Part shown: positions 13,626 to 24,930 of the stretch, piece after piece
Layout of the letters: each line of letters begins with the position of its first letter
Position numbering within the stretch: the stretch's first letter is position 1
NCBI GenBank assembly: GCA_024760905.1
Contig: CM045729.1
Coordinates: 76,304,050-76,368,049 of the forward strand
DNA from: Plotosus lineatus
Lineage: Eukaryota > Chordata > Actinopteri > Siluriformes > Plotosidae
Direction of reading: 5' to 3'
Length of the DNA: 64,000 nt
Notes under the pieces: model-generated
What the model saw: only the letters and a program-made list of their open reading frames with translations
What the model was told of the DNA's origin: nothing
Databases searched by the model: none
Translations under genes and position numbers: made by a program

Positions 13626-15923
13626 TGTTTGGGTGTTAATGTTCACCCTCACGCCGGTCCCAAGCCCAGATGAATGCAGAAGGTTGCGTCAGGAAGGGAA
13701 TCTGGCATAAAACAAATGCCACATAAAAAATGTGAGTCAAAAATACAAATACCATACCGGATCGGTCAAGGGCCGGGTTAACAACGACCGCCATCAGTGC
13801 TGTTACCCAACAGGGTGCTAGTGGAAATTGGACTAATGTTGGTCGAAGAAGGAGAGGTCGAAGAAGGAGAGGAGGGTGGCGTGTCCTTAGGCAGAGAGAG
13901 AAGAAGAAAAAGCATGGGTCTAGGACAGAGAGTAAAAGCTTAGGATGTTGGAACGATGACAGGAAAAGGTAGAGAGCTGGCTGAGATGATGCAGAGGAGG
14001 AAAGTGTACATACTGTGTGTTCAGGGGACCAGTTGGAAAGATAGCAAGGCAATAAGCTTAAAAGCAGGTTTTAAGCTGTTTTTTTCATGGTGTGGATGGG
14101 AAGAGAAATTGAGTAGGAGTCATCTTGAATAGGGGTTTTGTCAGGAATGTTCTAAAAGTGAAAAGAGTGTCAGACAGAGTGATGAGTCTCAAGTTAGAAA
14201 TTGAAGGTGTGATGTTCAATGTTGTTAGTGCTTATGCCCCACAGGCAGGATGTGAGCGAGAAGAGAATGAGAGATTCTGGAGTGAATTAGATGAAATGAT
14301 GCAGAGTACCCCCAGAGGTGAAAGAGTGGTCATTGGGGCAGATTTCAATGGACATGTTGGTGCAGGCAACAGAGAGGACGAGAAAGTGATGGGCAGGTTT
14401 GGTATCCACGACAGAAACACAGACGGTGAAGAAAGCAAAGGCAAAGCGGAAGACAAAGTGGTGGAAGCTGAAAAAGGAAGAGTGTCATGTTGTCTTCAAG
14501 GGGGGGTTGAAACCAGCTTTGGGTGGTCAGGAAGTGCTTCCGGATGAATGGACAACCACAGCTAATGAGATCAGGGAGACAGGTAGGAGAATACTTGGTT
14601 TGTCATCTGGAAGAAAAGTAGATAAGGAGACTTGGTGGTGGAATGAGGAAGTGTAGGAGTGTGTACAAAGGAAGAGAATGGCTAAGAAGAAGTGTGAGAT
14701 AGAGAGGACCGAAAGAGTAAACAGCAGTACAGGGAGACAGCGTAAGGCGAAGGTAGCGGGATGGAAGTGTCTAAGAAAGTATGGAAGTGTCTAGGACAGG
14801 TAGCAGAAGATTTTCTGTCAAGAACATTCAACAAGGTCTTTGAAAGTGAGAGGATACCGGAGGAATGGAGGAGAAATATGCTGGTGCCTGGTCTTAAGAA
14901 CAAGGGAGACATTCAGCATTGTGGCAACTACAGAGGGATAAAGTTGATGAGCCATACGATGAAGTTATGGGAAAGAATAGTGGAAGCTAGACTAAGGGCA
15001 GAGGTAACATTTGTGAACAACAGTTTGGTTTCATGACAAGAAAGAACATCACAGATGCAGTGTTTCCTTTGTGGATATTAATAGAGAAGTACAGAGACGG
15101 TCTGAGGGAACTGCATTGTGCCTTTGTTTATCTGGAGAAAGCACATTACAGGGTGCAGAGAGAGGAACTGTGGTATTGCATGATGAAGTCTGGAGTGGCA
15201 GAGAAGTATGTTAGAGTGGTACAGGACATGTATAAGAGATGTAAGACAGTGGTGAGGTGTGCTGTTGGTGTGACAGAAGAGTTCAAGGTGGAGGTGGGAC
15301 TGCATCAAGGGTCAGGTCTGAGCTCCTTGTTTGCTATGGTGATGGACAGATTGACAGATGAGGTTATACAAGAATCTCCATGGACTATGATGTTTGCATA
15401 TGACATTGTGATCTGTAGTGAGAGCAGAGAACAAGTGGAGGAAAATCTAGAGAGGTGGAGGTATGCCCTGGAAAGGAGAGGGATGAAGGTTAGCCTCAAT
15501 AAGACCGAATACATGTGTGTGAATTACAAGGACCCAACGGGGACGGTGAGGTTACTGGGAGCAGAGATAAAGGAGGTGGAGGATTTTAAATACAATTGGC
15601 CCTCTACTTACAAAATTAATCCGTCCCAGTCCTTTTTTGTTTTCTCGTAAGATGAGGTTTTCGTAACTAGAAGTGTGTTTTACATGTAAAACGTGTGATT
15701 CGTTCCAAGGCTCCTAAGACTACCCCATAAACACTTTAAAAATTATAAAAGTACACACATTTTGCATGAAATATGTATGAAATATGCGTTAAAAGTAAAA
15801 GAAAAGTATTTACCATTTTTTTTTTTTTTAAATCTTTCGAACCACCCATGCAACGCTTTGAAGTCCAGGGTTGCTGGTCTGAAGAACCCTCACCCCCATC
15901 CTCCTTCATGAGATCCTTAAATA

Positions 15924-17346
15924 CTAGTCCTTCTCAAAAAATTAGCATATTGTGATAAAGTTCATTATTTTCTGTAATGTACTGATAAAAATTAAACTTT
16001 CATATATATTTAGATTCATTGCACACCAATATTTCAGATCTTTTATTGTTTTAATACTGATGATTTTGGCATACAGCTCATGAAAATCTAAAATTCCCAT
16101 CTCAAAAAATTTGCATATTTCATCCAACCAATAAAAAAAACGGGGTTTTAATACAAAAAAGTCAACCTTTAAATAATTATGTTCAGTGATGCTTCGATAG
16201 AGGCCTTAAGCTCATCCACAGTGTTGGGTCTGGTGTCTCTCAACTTTCTCTTCACAATATCCCACAGATTCTCTATGGGCTTCAGGTCAGGAGAGTTGGC
16301 AGGCCAATTGAGGACAGTAAAAACCATGGTCAGTAAACCATTTAGCAGTGATTTTGGCACTGTGAGCAGGTGCCAGGTCGTGCTGAAAATTGAAAATCTT
16401 AATCTCCATAAAGCTTTTCAGCAGATGGAAGCATGATGTGCTCCAAAATCTCCTGATAGTTAGCTGCATTGACCCTGCCCTTGATAAAACACAGTAGACC
16501 AACACCAGCAGCTGACATGGCACCCCAGACCATCACTGACTGTGGGTACTTGACACTGGACTTCAGGCATTTTGGCATTTCCTTCTCCCCAGTCTTCCTC
16601 CAGACTCTGGCACCTTGATTTCCAAATGACATGTAAAATTTGCTTTCATCCGAAAAAAGTACTTTGGACCACTGAGCAACAGTCCAGTGCTGCTTCTCTG
16701 TAGCCCAGGTCAGGCGCTTCAAAAATGGCTTGACCTGGGGAATACGGCACCTGTAGCCCAGTCCACTGCTTCCACAGGTCCCCCAAGGTCTGGAATCGGC
16801 CCTTCTCCACAATCTTCCTCAGGGTCCGGTCACCTCTTCTGGTTGTGCAGTGTTTTCTACACTTTTTCCTTCCCACAGACGTCCCACTGAGGTGCCTTGA
16901 TACAGCACTCTGGGAACAGCCTATTCGCTCAGAGATTTCTTTCTGTGTCTTACCCTCTTGCTTGAGGGTGTCAATGATGGCCTTCTGGATAGCAGTCAGA
17001 TCAGCAGTCTTACACATGATTGCGGTTTTGAGTAATGAACCAGGCTGGGAGTTTTTAAAAGCCTCAGGAATCTTTTGCAGGTGTTTGGAGTTAATTTGTT
17101 GATTCAGATGATTAGGTTAATAGCTTGTTTAGAGTACCTTTTCATGATATGCTAATTTTTTGAGATAGGAATTTTGGGTTTTCATGAGCTGTATGCCAAA
17201 ATCATCAGTATTAAAACAATAAAAGACCTGAAATATTTCAGTTGGTCTGCAATGAATCTAAAATATATGAACGTTTATTTTTTATCAGTACATTACAGAA
17301 AATAATGAATCTTATCACAATATGCTAATTTTTTGAGAAGGACTCG
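15924..17346 (-). mobile_element. Tc1-like DNA transposon nested in Tigger-like P1
   Basis: Target TA duplicated at 15922-15923 and 17347-17348. Inverted ends: left ctagtccttctcaaaaaatt, right (complement) cgagtccttctcaaaaaatt. The inverted repeats extend about 200 bp and include a second inner copy of the end motif (ctcaaaaaatttgcatat at about 16103; its partner at about 17152-17168), i.e. the long IR/DR layout known from fish Tc1 elements. The transposase pseudogene lies between them on the minus strand. Length 1423 bp. Confidence 0.94.
16170..17017 (-). pseudogene. Tc1/mariner transposase, DD34E type, broken
   Basis: The start MCKTADLTAIQKAIIDTLKQ at 17017 leads into paired helix-turn-helix domains (KEISERIGCSQSAVSRHLSG). 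The catalytic part has SDESKF (first Asp, about 16645), QHDLAPAHSAK (second Asp, about 16371-16380) and SPDLKPIENLWDIVKRK (Glu, about 16255-16265). Breaks: about 20-30 residues missing and a frame change near 16750-16800, frame changes near 16400 and 16320, and a deleted C-terminus near 16188 where the frame passes directly to sequence that normally follows the stop. It is inactive. The order and motifs leave little doubt about the family. Confidence 0.93.
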
Positions 17347-17571
17347 TATGGCAGATTCTTTTTTTAAAATAATAGCCTGTGTCACTGTCTCTCCACTTTT
17401 AAGGTCTCCTTCTGCTTCAATATCGTCTCGATTGTTGAGGAGTTCGGCCTTACTCCTTTGCGATTTCGCTCAACCGCATCCCATTTTCGTATCTCCTGCT
17501 TCACTTCGATTGATAACGGAGCACGCTTCTTCTTTTCAGTGTCACTGGGAATCACTTTCTTGGGGTCCATG
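17347..17571 (-). pseudogene. Tigger-type transposase N-terminus (HTH DNA-binding part)
   Basis: Starting at the ATG at 17569-17571, the protein reads MDPKKVIPSDTEKKKRAPLS and continues into a helix-turn-helix-like stretch with STIETILKQKETLK, as in the CENP-B/psq N-terminal DNA-binding domain of Tigger transposases. A homologous start occurs at 39552 (MDSKKAIPVDTKKKKRAPLS). The gene is then cut by the Tc1-like element. The continuation beyond it (MKEDGG..SSDQQPWTSK, about 15840-15921) matches MKEGGVGGSSDQQPLDFK at 39866-39920. No DDE catalytic part is present. Confidence 0.8.
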
Positions 17572-18524
17572 ATGGATAACGAAGTATAATGTTGCAATGA
17601 TCACTCTTAAAAAACCTCACAAGCCAAAGTCTCTCTTTCACGAACAAACAGGAAGTGACAAGCAGGAAGTATGGGTACAGGAATGGGTACAGTTCAGCTC
17701 CCTCCTGGCCAATGGGAGCCCAGCGCGGCGGGATGTTGGGAGACAGCCAATGAGAGAGCAACTCACACATTGTTTGAATGGCACATTTGAATATTTGAAT
17801 GGCACATTTGGCACTTTTTGTAAAAAGAGGTTGTTTTTGTAAAAAGAGGATGAACATTTCGGAAAATGTTTTTTGTATTCAGAGGTTTTCGTAAGTAGAG
17901 GGCCGACTGTACTTAGGCTCAACAATCCAGAGCAATGGATTCCAGATTCCAGAGTGTGGAAAAGAGGTGAAGAAGTGTGTGCAGGCAGGTTGGAATGGTT
18001 GGAGAAAAGTGTCCAGTGTGATGTGTGATAGGAAGGTATCAGCAAGAATGAAAGGAAAAGTGTACAAGACGGTGATGAGGCCAGCCATGTTGTATGGTTT
18101 AGAAACAGTGGCACTGGGGGAAAAGACAGGAGGCAGAGCTGGAGGTAGCAGAGATGAAAATTTTGAGGTTCTCTTTGGGAGTAACTAAGATGGAGAGGAT
18201 CAGGAATGAGTTCATCGGAGGGACAGCACATGTAAGAAGTTTTGGAGACAAAATCAGAGAGGCTAGATTGAGATGGTTTGGACATGTACAGAGGAGGAAT
18301 AGTGAATATATTGGTAGTATGATGCTAAGGTTGGAACTACCAGGCAGAAGGCCTAGAGGAAGACCAAAGAGAAGATTTATGGATGTGGTGAAGGAGGACA
18401 TGAAGGTAGTTGGTGTAAGAGAAGAAGATGCAGAGGATAGGGTGAGATGGAGGTAGATGTTTCAATGTGGCAACCCCTGAAGGGAACAGCCAGACGGAAA
18501 AGAAGAAGTTCTTGTGGAACAGTT

Positions 18525-19004
18525 CTAGTTTTAAATGCTCTCGGGCTGCCTTGCATGCACAACATGCTTAAAGTAAAATTCAAGGCAAGCCTTTCATAGA
18601 CTCCTGTGACACAAGCATATGTATATATTGGATTCCTTAACTTTGATACAATTTACTGACATATATTTGATAGTTTGCATTAGCCTATTGTAACGGGAGA
18701 CCATTTGGAGTCCATCTCACTGTCGGCAATGTGAAACTATGAGAAAAGGATGTGAATATGTCAGTTCATATGAAGCAAGGTAATGGCAAAAATAACAGTA
18801 TGCAAATATAAAATTAACAAGTGATCTAAATCAAAACAAATTGATACACCTTCCTTTTTACATGCATCAGACATGTAACTGCTCATTTTATGAACACACA
18901 GAGTACTACTGGTAACTCATAGCCATATTACTTTTGCATTTATGGTCCCATAAACTTGAATCACATATGACTTTTCATAGTACAGTGAAAAGCCTTTTGT
19001 GTGG

Positions 19005-19009
<5 letters not shown>
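18525..19009. other. no recognised feature
   Basis: Unique-looking AT-rich sequence with no coding or repeat signal recognised. Confidence 0.45.

Positions 19010-19081
<72 letters not shown>
19010..19081. repeat. (TA)n microsatellite
   Basis: About 36 TA units, followed by a decayed TAAATA stretch to about 19110. Confidence 0.96.
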
Positions 19082-19085
<4 letters not shown>

Positions 19086-19109
19086 TAAATATATATAAAT
19101 ATAAATAAA

Positions 19110-19569
19110 TAACTTTTTTTTTCACAAGACAGCCTGTAATAACCATAGTGCTTTTTGATATGCATAAATGTGGGTTCAGTGATAGCCAAATCAGGAGATT
19201 GTGAGACCACTTCAACAGCTTCAGCTTGCATTTTATTTTATTATTTATTATTTTTTATGTAGTCTTTTATCTTTATATCTTTAAGTATGGTTTACATCAT
19301 TTTACTTCTGAAGGAGTCTCTTTTCAGGTTTGGCTTCATGACTGACTGTGTTGAACATGCTTTGAGAATTTGCTGAAATTTAGTAAATCTAGTTTTCCGT
19401 GTATCTTGTAATGTTCCTTGCCACTGGTTGCCTCACAACTGTGAAATTAAATAGGTCAACTGCCATGGTCAAGATTAAGCAAGCTGTCTTTTTATCATGT
19501 GCTTCTCACTAAAATTTTTCAACATACAGTATCTTTGGTATATATGACCAAAAGGTTTAATTAAAATGC

Positions 19570-19608
<39 letters not shown>

Positions 19609-20105
19609 TAATTCATTAATTCCTATGGCTTATTAGACCTAGCTATATCTTACCTGATTACCATACTTCAGACTTTCACTTTTGTGAGGACGTTGGAGAA
19701 AGTTTCCTTTTCATGATTTGTATATCTAGCAACACGGCATGATGGAACAGTATCACCACTCATCACACTGCCAAGAAATATGTAGTTCTATTTGAGACTT
19801 TTCTTGGTCTTTCAGACCTTGCCTTGACTTCCACATCCCTCCTTACTTGCCATTTCTTTATGACATTTCATTTCTACCTCGCCTTCATTTTCACACACTC
19901 ATTCAGCTGATTCAAGGACTCGTGGTTGTTGGACTCCTGGAGTGCTCCTTTGAGGTGTCAGAAATTGTACATTTAAAGTGTAACTGATAATGTCATAAAA
20001 CACGCTACATTTATTCAAAATACTGAAAATATGTTTTGCATAATTTGTTTTCATCACAAATCAAAATTGCTGAAAAAGAAGAAACATTTGGCAAACACCC
20101 TTAGT
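19110..20105. other. mostly unrecognised; (AAT)n at 19570-19606
   Basis: One trinucleotide tract. The rest shows no gene or repeat I can identify. Confidence 0.5.
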
Positions 20106-20106
20106 C

Positions 20107-20245
20107 AGAGAGACTTACATTTTTATTTAATTTACATAACTGGGTAGTTAAGGGTCAAGGGTTCAACAGTGACAACTTGAAGCCCCACCCTTTGGAGCAG
20201 TGACTCTGAGCTTTAACCAATGAGCAACCACTGACCCTTACTCTA
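20107..20245. repeat. dispersed fish repeat, copy 1 of 2
   Basis: The blocks 'ttaagggtcaagggttcaacagtg' and 'agcaaccactgaccc' are shared with 58319-58497 (agggttaaag..caagggcccaacagtgg). I know similar sequences as common teleost repeats but cannot name the family. Copy quality is poor. Confidence 0.55.
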
Positions 20246-20249
20246 ATTT

Positions 20250-22040
20250 GGTAACACCCCTTTAGTGCCTAATGAATTAATGAACTAATGGTTGCCGGCT
20301 TTTGATTTCACTATTGTAGTCATTGTCCTTGATGAATAAGTCAATAATAGAAGATATGCATCAGCAAAAATTGTCATGAGAGTGAAGTCAGCATTGCTGT
20401 TTTGAAGGTAATAGAGGGATCTTTGGTGGAAGATAATGCAGAAGGCTTAAAAGTCATCTTTGAGCCAGAAATGTCACATGTGAACATCTGCTGTCGCTGA
20501 TGAGCCACACATGCCATGATTAACAACTTTGCATATTTATCACAGTTTGTTGCCTGTTCAATTAGTCTGGAGTTATAGGAAATTATCCAGACTCTTTTCA
20601 ATGAAAAGGAAAAATTACAATGATGCCTCTAAGACACAAACTGGTAAAAAAAAAAAAAAAAGAAATTATGAAACCTTTTATTGTGACAGATTTGACCTTC
20701 ATTACCTTCATTGGCATGCTTGATTAAAAAAAAAAAAAGTAAACATTGTGACACAAGACACATAGGCATAATCAATTTGATCCCCGAATCAGCACTCGGA
20801 TAACCTTCCAGTTTTCGACTCAGAAAGAACTGTTGACATACACAAAAAGAGAGAGGTAGTGACACATTTGTCACTCTCTTCAGAGACCCTGTGGCACACT
20901 CTGCCCCCTGACTTGGCCAACTCTCTGTCTCTTAGGCAGAGTAGCCAAATTCATCCATAGACAAGGTGATGAGAAAAGAAAGCACGAAAGGAGAAGGCGG
21001 GGGAGGGGGGGGGTTATATCCCATTAAGTTGAGGAAATAGGTACATGCTGTGCCACGGCACAATCCAATCACCTTTTCCATCTCGGTGGCTCACTGTACA
21101 CGACACTTTTTCTGCTCAGGGAAAAGGAATCTTGTGCAACTTTTGTTTTTAGATGCGCCATTATCGACCAGGGAGGATGAGAAAACTTCAGTGTATGTGC
21201 GCATGCGTGTGTGTGAACGCAAGTGTGAAACAAAAAAGGAAGGGGAAAGGAAAAGGGGCTGGGTATAGATACTTATGATCAGTGAGTGCTCAGGTGTGTG
21301 TGTGAGGGAAGGAGAGGGAGTCTATGTGAGAAAGGGATCATCAATCACTTTGAGTTAATGGCGGCATGATGTTTTGTAATCAGTTGTCTCACACATAAAC
21401 TCAAGAGACCTGAATGCTGCAGGAAAGCAGAGCTCCATCTAGATCTACATCACATCTCATAACATACGATCTAACTTCTCATTACTGCAAATACAAACTT
21501 TTTTTTCCCCACCAAATGATGTCTGTATAACAAAATACATCAACATATGTCATTCATGAGAAATAAAAATGACAGGCATGTTGGTGTAGGATATTTATCA
21601 GTTTCAGGGTGATATGATGCAGTAAATTTTAGATTTTCTTCAGTCAGAACACACAATATATTTGGTTCCTTTTATACTCCAGTAACCTGTCAACATTTGC
21701 CCATTTATGTATTCGTTGATTGATTGAGCTCACATAATCACTTACATTGTGTAGCTTTTATAAAATGACATACATCATCACCCTCAAGTTACTTACCCAA
21801 TATTTGGGATAATAAGGAAAAAATAATTAATGGATTAATAATAGTAATCATAATAACATTCTCCATTACATTACAGACCCCACACATCTTGGTGATATAT
21901 TGCACCGAGGGGCCATTAGGAACAGCCAGTCGGCTTAATGGGCATGTCTTTGTTTTTTTTTATTTATTTTTTACATTTATTTATTTTTTTTATTCCTCAC
22001 TTTTTTTCACACTATATTTACTAATTCTTTTATATATCAT
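20250..22040. other. no recognised gene; low-complexity scraps
   Basis: A runs at about 20647-20660 and 20725-20736, and a G-rich stretch at 20997-21012. No coding exon, RNA gene or named repeat seen. It is one of the longer element-free stretches. Confidence 0.45.
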
Positions 22041-22057
22041 AATGCAACATTTCATAT

Positions 22058-22407
22058 CAGGTCCAGTGGTGGCCTGGTGGTAAAGGATGCTGAATCGCTG
22101 ATCCTAAGGTCAGGGGTTCGAGTCCCACTCTCCACAAGTTTGTCACCTGTCCCCCCAATGCAGCTAACTGGGTTATCAAAGGCCGGCCATGTCTCTCACT
22201 GTCAATGGTGTGAGGTTCATGTGAAAGTCATTGCTGACTTCCGTAAAGAGTAGCTGCATAGGCATCAGCATGTTTCTGCCCCTTGCGAAAGAATTGTGTC
22301 AGGAAGGACATCCGACATAAAAACCTCTGTAAAATCAAACATGCGAATCAGATGATTCGCTCTGGCGACCCCTGAAAAAGGGAAAAAGCCAAAAGGAAAA
22401 GAAGAAG
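22058..22407 (+). mobile_element. tRNA-headed SINE S2 with LINE-type 3' tail (type 1), full length
   Basis: The flanking duplication is aatgcaacatttcatat (22041-22057) against aatgcaatatttcatat (22408-22424), with one mismatch. The tRNA-like head has a B box ggttcgagtcc (near 22115). The body contains gcagctaactgggttatc. From about 22290 it resembles the LINE 5' region (ttgtgtcaggaaggacatcc, then aaaacctctg). From about 22345 it matches the LINE 3' end (agatgattcgct.tggcgacccctgaaaa, ending aaaggaaaagaagaa). This is the most complete type-1 copy in the window. Confidence 0.93.
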
Positions 22408-22514
22408 AATGCAATATTTCATATATCTCATTACATTTTGGCCTGTGTTCTAATAATTTTGTTTATATCAATATGGATTTTCTCTGTTGATGCAGGTATA
22501 CTTTGACTTTTTTA

Positions 22515-22516
<2 letters not shown>

Positions 22517-22563
<47 letters not shown>

Positions 22564-22566
22564 ATG

Positions 22567-22606
<40 letters not shown>
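22517..22606. repeat. palindromic (GT)n-(AC)n microsatellite
   Basis: About 23 GT units, then gcatgtat, then about 19 AC units: an inverted dinucleotide repeat. Confidence 0.95.
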
Positions 22607-22611
<5 letters not shown>

Positions 22612-23000
22612 ACGAGTACGTATTTCCATAATTTATGTTTAACAGGTGGCTCCTGTGATAGCGGATATTTATCCTTAAAAGGAGTCTCCTGACAAATATA
22701 TGAAATGCTATATTGTTATTATGATGTGGATTTCTTTTACTGTGATTTACCTGTCTGGAAACTGTCTGTGTGAAACAAATTATCTCTTGCTATATATTTT
22801 TTTCAAATAAACAAACTTCTGACTTCTGACTGACGTCCGTGGGAGGAAACCACAATACCCAAAGGCAATGCAAACTCCATAGAGAAAAGCCGTCAGTGAA
22901 GCATACAAACCCAGGGCCTTCTTGGTGTGAGTCGGATTTGGTAAATGAACTGCCAGGGAGACGCTTGAATGAAATATCACCTTATAGAACATGCTTTTCT

Positions 23001-23004
<4 letters not shown>
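22607..23004. other. no recognised gene
   Basis: 22820-22960 contains aggaaaccacaatacc and gtcggatttggtaaatg-like stretches that recall a decayed SINE body, too diverged to assign. Confidence 0.4.

Positions 23005-23075
<71 letters not shown>
23005..23075. repeat. (TA)n microsatellite
   Basis: About 35 TA units ending in a T run. Confidence 0.95.
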
Positions 23076-23082
<7 letters not shown>

Positions 23083-23208
23083 TCTTCTAGATCTAGTTCT
23101 AGATATTTTTTATGTTTTGTGAATTTGCCTTAATTTCAGTTTTTAATTGACTATTATCGTTAACTTTTTTTGTATATACATATACTAGTATATATAATAT
23201 ATAAATAA

Positions 23209-23215
<7 letters not shown>

Positions 23216-23277
<62 letters not shown>
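23216..23277. repeat. (TA)n microsatellite
   Basis: About 30 TA units beside shorter TA/TAA repeats from 23172. Confidence 0.95.
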
Positions 23278-23280
<3 letters not shown>

Positions 23281-23309
23281 GATATATATATTCTATCATT
23301 CTAATATCA

Positions 23310-23647
23310 GTCCATTTTCTGTAACCGCTTTTTCCTAATTAGGGTCGCGGGGCGGCTGGTGCCTATCCCAGCCAACTTTGGGCGAGGGCAGAGTACACCC
23401 TGGACAGCTCGCCAGGCCATTGCAGGGCGGAAACATGCCGACGGCTTTGCAGCCTACTCTTGTTGAAAGTCAGCAATGGTTCTTTTACATGCCTCACACC
23501 ATAGACAGTGAGACACATGGCCACCCTTTGATAACCCAGTTAGCTGCCCTGGGGAGGACAATGACAACCTTGTGGAGAGTGGGACTTAAACCCCCAACCT
23601 TTGGATCAGCGATCCAGTGCCCTATACCACTAGACCACCACTGCCCC
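23310..23647 (-). mobile_element. tRNA-headed SINE S3 with type-2 3' tail
   Basis: On the minus strand: head ggggcagtggtggtctagtg, body with gcagctaactgggttatcaa, then the type-2 tail (ccaggccattgcagggcgg, gtacaccctggacagctcgc, agggtcgcggggcggctggt, ccattttctgtaaccgct, here written in plus orientation). It shares head and body with S1/S2 but lacks the LINE-like segments. No clear target duplication was found. Confidence 0.88.
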
Positions 23648-23779
23648 ACACACATACATTCATACAAACATACATACATTTTAAATAAATATATATTTCT
23701 TATTATCAAATATCGTTAAAAAATAATATATAGATCATCAACCAATGAACAACTGAATGAGGTGTTAGTATGTAACCAA

Positions 23780-24010
23780 TAATGGGGGCACAGTATCATT
23801 AGCACTCAAGTCTCAAAAAAGAAAAAAGTCCTGCTTTCGAGTTCAGCAAGGGCTTTATGTTGGGTTATCAGGCTCTTGTGTGTTTTCTGGGTGCTTCAGT
23901 TTCCTTCCACTGTTTATTATATCAATTGACCTAAGGTGAAATGATAGTATGAATGTATGTTTGTCCCAAGAAAATCAGTTCATTCCAGCAAATCATGTAC
24001 ATTTCAATAC
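23780..24010 (+). repeat. decayed tRNA-like SINE fragment
   Basis: The order 'ggggcacagtatcattagcactcaag', a B-box-like ttcgagttc, then 'gtgcttcagtttccttccact' matches the layout of another common fish SINE type (see 27299-27445 and 59700-60060). Strongly diverged. Confidence 0.45.
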
Positions 24011-24406
24011 GTTGTAGCAAAGCATGAACGTGGACCAATGTGTTCACCGGTGCAGATCAGAATAGCCAGACAGACAGATAGACAGATAGATAAATTCAAC
24101 TTCAAATTCAATTCTGGACAACAGGAAAACTGATATGGAAAATCAGTAGGGATGTCATTGAAAACCTATTATTGGTATCGATATATTGATACCCCCCCCA
24201 CCCCCCCGAAGTAACGATACATTAGAATATTGCTTTACTGTTCCATAAATGCATTACATAGAACAGACTAAGATATATTACAGTAGTTTGTATAATGAAT
24301 TGAATATTTTATAATAAAGTGACCAATTACTAAAGCCAAATCTGAAATAAAAGGCAGGGAATACAGTAGTTTTCCACCGACAATATTTTAATTACTTTTT
24401 TAAATT

Positions 24407-24930
24407 TTAAATACACCTTTTTGTATTTAACAAATCTATAAACACTTGTTTACTAGTTAATTTCAAGCGAGTTGTTTCTATTCTACAAACACTTGTCAAT
24501 TTAAGAGATATGCATTTTTGTAATTCATAATTATGATGCAAGAAGATGCAAATATCTGCATTATCCGGTAATAAGTGTCTCTTCTTGTTCAAAATGTTCC
24601 CTGCTGTTGAGCACACACGCTCTGACGACACACTAGAAGCAGGGACCATAAGGTATCTTCGCACAATCTTGGATACATTTGGATAACTGTACTGGTTTGC
24701 ATTCCACCAGAGCAGTGGATCAGCGTCTGTTGCTATGGAAGGTTCAGACTTGTATCTTGCAATCTCCATATCCACCTTGACTTCATAGCTCTGTGCAGTA
24801 TCAGTAGGGCTAATAGTAAATACAACATCAAAGAAATCATCTCTGGAACAGCTGCTGTAAGAACTTGGATTGGGATCTGTTCATAGTTTGCATAATACCT
24901 TAGTTTTATCCATGATTCCGTTTGCATACT
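24407..24930 (-). pseudogene. hAT transposase C-terminal dimerisation domain
   Basis: The 122-residue frame (24407-24775) reads YKSEPSIATDADPLLWWNAN, then YPNVSKIVRRYLMVPASSVS, then SERVCSTAGNILNKKRHLLP. This is the hAT family C-terminal dimerisation signature: DPL.WW, YP.L...A..YL..PA.S, SER.FS.AG.......R..L. Upstream the frame is broken (24733-24927 is in another frame). The catalytic and BED zinc finger regions are missing, so the gene is a remnant. The host protein ZBED group shares this domain, but the flanking hAT ends favour a transposon origin. Confidence 0.85.

Larger units (their letters stand above)
15593..17909 (-). mobile_element. Tigger-like element P1 inserted in LINE C
   Basis: It sits at a duplicated TA (15591-15592, 17910-17911) and interrupts the LINE reading gattttaaata|cttaggctcaac. 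Ends are inverted: left caattggccctctacttaca, right (complement) cagtcggccctctacttacg. On the minus strand the right end is 5' and leads to the start of a CENP-B/Tigger-type transposase. Its own coding part is cut by a Tc1-like element at 15924-17346. Without that insertion it is about 0.9 kb and lacks the catalytic domain. Confidence 0.9.
13930..18472 (+). pseudogene. RTE LINE endonuclease-RT, copy C, split and mutated
   Basis: Endonuclease motifs SAYAPQAG and VIGADFNGHVGAG lie in 14125-14430, after which about 100 codons are missing and the frame jumps into the WWKLKKEEC linker (14399-14656). A second deletion near 14758 removes most of the region before the RT. RT pieces are 14761-15036 and 15033-15590 (RT domain), then 17967-18188 and 18154-18456 (C-terminus with RWFGHVQRRNSEYIG). 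The catalytic motif reads FAYD at 15393-15404 in place of FADD, so one metal-binding Asp is lost. Multiple frameshifts and the insertion at 15593 also inactivate it. Confidence 0.88.
13578..18507 (+). mobile_element. RTE-clade LINE copy C, host of a two-level nest
   Basis: A perfect 17-nt duplication, gttcttgtggaacagtt, at 13561-13577 and 18508-18524 bounds the insertion. The 5' start aatgcagctgtgtg matches the aatgcagccatga start of copy B, followed by an expanded (GT)n at 13586-13624. The 3' end is cggaaaagaagaa. The body is split at a TA in the RT gene by a Tigger-like element (15593-17909). Without it the LINE is about 2.6 kb, shortened further by internal deletions near 14425 and 14758. 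Confidence 0.92.

Noticed and set aside
22839..23090. Frames with Tyr-Ile-Tyr-Ile repeats, also at 18917-19231, 23099-23299, 36591-36851 and 62552-62941
   Set aside because: Translation of (TA)n microsatellites, not proteins.
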